DNA of 23,248 nucleotides, from NCBI GenBank assembly GCA_043770215.1, contig JAYVIQ010000224.1:1-23248 (forward strand), read 5' to 3'. Made by a program: the position numbers and the translations under genes. The DNA is from JAYVIQ01 sp043770215. GTDB lineage: Bacteria; Bacteroidota; Bacteroidia; Cytophagales; JAAEPT01. This document shows positions 20,895 to 23,248 of the stretch, in pieces (position 1 is the stretch's first letter; each line of letters starts with the position of its first letter). The notes beneath the pieces were generated by a model. The model did not search any database and was not told where the DNA came from. It saw only the letters and a program-made list of their open reading frames with translations.

Positions 20895-22769
20895 ATGGCA
20901 GACATAGTATATAATGAAGATAGTATAAAATCCCTAGATTGGAAAGAACATATACGCCTTAGGCCAGGTATGTATATTGGCAAATTGGGAGATGGAAGTG
21001 CTAAAGACGATGGTATATATGTGCTTGTAAAAGAAGTAGTAGACAATTGTATAGACGAGTTTGTGATGGGTCACGGCAAAAGCATAGAAATAAAAGTGAC
21101 CGAAAACAAAGTAATTGTAAAAGACAATGGTAGAGGTATACCCTTAGGGAAAGTGATAGACTGTGTCAGTAAAATAAACACTGGAGGTAAATATGATTCT
21201 AATGCTTTTCAAAAATCAGTTGGTTTAAATGGAGTAGGAACCAAGGCTGTAAATGCCTTGTCTAGTTATTTTAGAGTTAAATCTATTAGAGAAGGAGAAA
21301 CCAAAATAGCAGAGTTTAACCAAGGAAATCTTACAGCTGACCATAAAATAGCTAAAGTAGATGAGCCAAATGGTACTGAAGTAATGTTTGAGCCTGACAA
21401 TACCATTTTTAAAAACTATAGATTTATACCAGATTACTTAGATGATCTAATGTGGAACTATGCCTATCTTAATGCTGGATTATCTATAAAATACAATGGC
21501 AAAAGATACCAGTCCAAAGACGGATTATTAGATTTGTTGTCTAGAAAAATAGCCGAAGACCAGCGAAGATATCCAATTATACATCTAAAAGGATATGACA
21601 TAGAGTTAGCACTCACACACGGAAATCAATACGGCGAAGAATATTATTCATTTGTAAACGGCCAATACACTACCCAAGGCGGTACACATTTGGTGGCTTA
21701 CAGAGAGGCACTTGTAAAAACTATCCAAGGCTTTTACAATAAAAATTTAGATGCAACGGACATACGTGCTTCTATAGTAGGGGCAATAAGTGTGCGTGTA
21801 CAAGACCCAGTGTTTGAGTCGCAGACAAAAACTAAATTGGGGTCTCAAAATGTTGGGCCTGATGGGCCAACCCTTAGGACCTTTGTAAACGATTTTATCA
21901 AAACAGAATTAGATAATTTTTTACATAAAAACCCTGAAACAGCCAATGCTTTGCTTAAACGCATTCAACAGTCTGAGCGTGAGCGTAAAGATATGGCTGG
22001 AATAAAAAAACTTGCTAACGATAGAGCAAAAAAAGCAAATGTTCATAACAAAAAGTTAAGAGATTGCCGTCTGCATCACAATGACAAAAAGTCTGATGAT
22101 GTAGATACCATGATTTTTATCACTGAAGGAGATTCTGCTAGTGGTTCTATTACTAAGGCCAGAGATGTACAAACCCAAGCAGTATTTAGTTTAAGAGGTA
22201 AACCGCTGAACTGTTTTGAGTTGACAAAAAAAGTAGTGTACGAAAACGAAGAGTTCAATTTACTACAACATGCCTTAAACATAGAAGAAGGCATAGAGGA
22301 TTTAAGGTATAACAAAGTAATTATTGCTACAGATGCAGATGTAGATGGTATGCACATAAGACTACTTATTTTGACTTTTTTCTTGCAATTTTTTCCTGAT
22401 CTTGTTAGAGATGGACATCTTTATGTACTAGAAACGCCATTATTTAGGGTTAGGAACAAAAAAGAAACAATTTATTGTTTTAGCGATGAGGAGAGAAGAA
22501 ATGCAATAGCTAAACTTGGCAACAAACCAGAAATTACTAGGTTTAAGGGCTTAGGAGAAATTTCGCCAGATGAGTTTGGTGCTTTTATAGGTACAAATAT
22601 ACGTTTAGATCCTATTATTTTAAATGCAGAAATGTCTATACAAGGACTGCTTTCTTATTATATGGGTAAAAACACACCAGAGCGTCAGACTTTTATAATA
22701 GAAAATCTGAAACTAGAGCTAGATGTCATAGAAGATGATAAAGAAGAGCTAGTAGAAGAGGAGGCATAG
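20895..22769 (+). CDS. parE: DNA topoisomerase IV subunit B
   Basis: A 624-residue ATPase subunit of topoisomerase IV, which with ParC unlinks daughter chromosomes and relaxes supercoils. N-terminal GHKL ATPase: LRPGMYIG, EVVDNCIDE (Mg-binding Asn), DNGRGIP, and VGLNGVGTKAVNALS. Transducer: FVNGQYTTQGGTH with GAISVRVQDPVFESQTKTKLG. Toprim: TEGDSASGS (Glu for metal), LRGKPLNC and IIATDADVDGMHIR (DxDxDG). The end has RFKGLGEISPDEF. EVVDNCIDE, LNGVGTKAVNALS and the length are typical of Bacteroidota ParE rather than GyrB. The acidic tail (EDDKEELVEEEA) is common. The leader of over 200 bases carries the hairpin and the DnaA-like sites. ParC, often the next gene in Bacteroidota, is not seen in the 479 bases after the stop. 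Confidence 0.94.
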   Translation: MADIVYNEDSIKSLDWKEHIRLRPGMYIGKLGDGSAKDDGIYVLVKEVVDNCIDEFVMGHGKSIEIKVTENKVIVKDNGRGIPLGKVIDCVSKINTGGKYDSNAFQKSVGLNGVGTKAVNALSSYFRVKSIREGETKIAEFNQGNLTADHKIAKVDEPNGTEVMFEPDNTIFKNYRFIPDYLDDLMWNYAYLNAGLSIKYNGKRYQSKDGLLDLLSRKIAEDQRRYPIIHLKGYDIELALTHGNQYGEEYYSFVNGQYTTQGGTHLVAYREALVKTIQGFYNKNLDATDIRASIVGAISVRVQDPVFESQTKTKLGSQNVGPDGPTLRTFVNDFIKTELDNFLHKNPETANALLKRIQQSERERKDMAGIKKLANDRAKKANVHNKKLRDCRLHHNDKKSDDVDTMIFITEGDSASGSITKARDVQTQAVFSLRGKPLNCFELTKKVVYENEEFNLLQHALNIEEGIEDLRYNKVIIATDADVDGMHIRLLILTFFLQFFPDLVRDGHLYVLETPLFRVRNKKETIYCFSDEERRNAIAKLGNKPEITRFKGLGEISPDEFGAFIGTNIRLDPIILNAEMSIQGLLSYYMGKNTPERQTFIIENLKLELDVIEDDKEELVEEEA

Positions 22770-23104
22770 TTTAAAATATTAAACTTAACAAATGCTTTTC
22801 CAATAAGTTACGCTGAATTGTTTTTATTAAAAAATTTGTTTGCTAAAGAAAGAGTTGTATTTTTTTGGTTTCTAGAATGGATAATGCTTTTGGTATGTAC
22901 GGATTAGAGTTGTGAAATAAATCTTATACTTAGAATATTAAATCCAATAATTCAAAGAATTTGGTATTTCAGAGATTTTTTTCAACATGCTATTATTGTG
23001 TGGTAAGTAATAAAGTATAAAAATTACTTTTTTTGCTAAATAAAATCATATTTACAATAACTTAATGTGAATATCCGCTTTGATACCGGTATATATTATT
23101 TTTT
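22770..23104. other. Gene-free AT-rich stretch after parE
   Basis: There is no convincing gene on either strand. A 6-bp palindrome GTTTAA-AATA-TTAAAC (22769-22784) sits on the parE stop and has no T tract, so termination there is doubtful. A minus-strand frame (about 22920-22837) encodes some 28 protein-like residues containing NPYIPKALSILETKK but lacks a start and any recognisable family. Nothing resembling parC is present. Confidence 0.5.
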
Positions 23105-23172
23105 TGCGAAAAGGATCGAAGCGGAGCTCTTTGTTGCTTTATCAGCAAAAAAAGCGAGAGCGTAGAGCCCAA
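23105..23172 (+). ncRNA. Structured repeat-like element, possible Flavo-1-type RNA
   Basis: The sequence runs GCGAAAAGGATCGAAGCGGA, then a hairpin (23130-23138 with 23144-23152, one mismatch, loop TTATC), then GCGAGAGCGTAGAGCCC. This GGATCGAAGCGG / hairpin / GAGAGCG-TAGAGCCC frame matches, from memory, an element scattered between genes in many flavobacterial genomes (GGGATAGAAGCGG ... GATACAGCGGAAAGCCC), which I associate with the Flavo-1 RNA motif. An 8-base inverted repeat TAACTTAA/TTAAGTTA (23058-23065, 23178-23185) encloses it. Strand is assigned from that motif. The name is a recollection, not a search result. Confidence 0.45.
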
Positions 23173-23248
23173 TGTCGTTAAGTTAAGTATTAAATTCCTT
23201 TGGAAGTCATAGCTTTATGCCTTCTTCTACTTGAAGTTTCGTATCTTT

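Noticed and set aside
23190..23248. Possible 3' end of a minus-strand gene (ending HKAMTSKGI then TAA)
   Set aside because: Only about 19 codons are visible and another minus frame is also open for most of this length, so it cannot be supported without sequence to the right.

Overview
The window looks like chromosomal DNA of a Bacteroidota bacterium, most likely Cytophagia or Flavobacteriia. Signs of this are low G+C by eye, almost no Shine-Dalgarno sequences, repeated TAnnTTTG elements (the -7 box of this phylum) before genes, an N-terminally extended NusB, a NusB/DUF1573/YajC/CoaE gene run, a flavobacterial-type lycopene cyclase, and a secreted protease with a remnant of a type IX secretion C-terminal domain. 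The TrpF-like protein and the 387-residue NusB lean towards Cytophagales, but this is inference.

Layout. 1-990: the 3' end of an aspartyl-tRNA synthetase of unusual type, a terminator, and a decayed dinB fragment on the minus strand. 991-6773, plus strand: a DUF2147 secreted protein, the ribosome-assembly GTPase Der, a repetitive acidic mini-lipoprotein, a SprT-like metalloprotease, a small membrane-anchored protein, a WbpM/CapD-type nucleotide-sugar dehydratase and a gamma-glutamylcyclotransferase-like protein. 6840-11176: a minus-strand ceramidase-domain protein; a plus-strand pair (LPG-synthase-type membrane protein and a cupin, both lacking an ATG start); then minus-strand DUF985 cupin, VF530 and TrpF-like genes.

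11259-15928 is a tight five-gene plus-strand run: lipoprotein, S8 protease, secreted DnaJ-type zinc-finger protein, TsaC/YrdC and lycopene cyclase. The first three are all exported and may work together in the envelope; the last two look like housekeeping passengers. 15964-17733 is a minus-strand ABC exporter that shares a palindromic divergent promoter region with nusB. nusB, the DUF1573 lipoprotein, yajC and coaE follow, then tRNA-Arg(ACG), a strong terminator, a long unexplained hairpin, two abutting DnaA-box-like sites and parE. The last 480 bases hold no convincing gene but contain a structured element resembling the Flavo-1 RNA family.

Most of the window is ordinary housekeeping DNA. 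The most interesting points are the A19-U56 tertiary pair in the tRNA, the DnaA-like sites before parE, the secreted protease/zinc-finger run, the Patescibacteria-like AspRS end, the TrpF homologue without its catalytic cysteine, and terminators placed directly against the next start codon. I found no CRISPR array, insertion sequence or prophage, and nothing I can call a complete new system.
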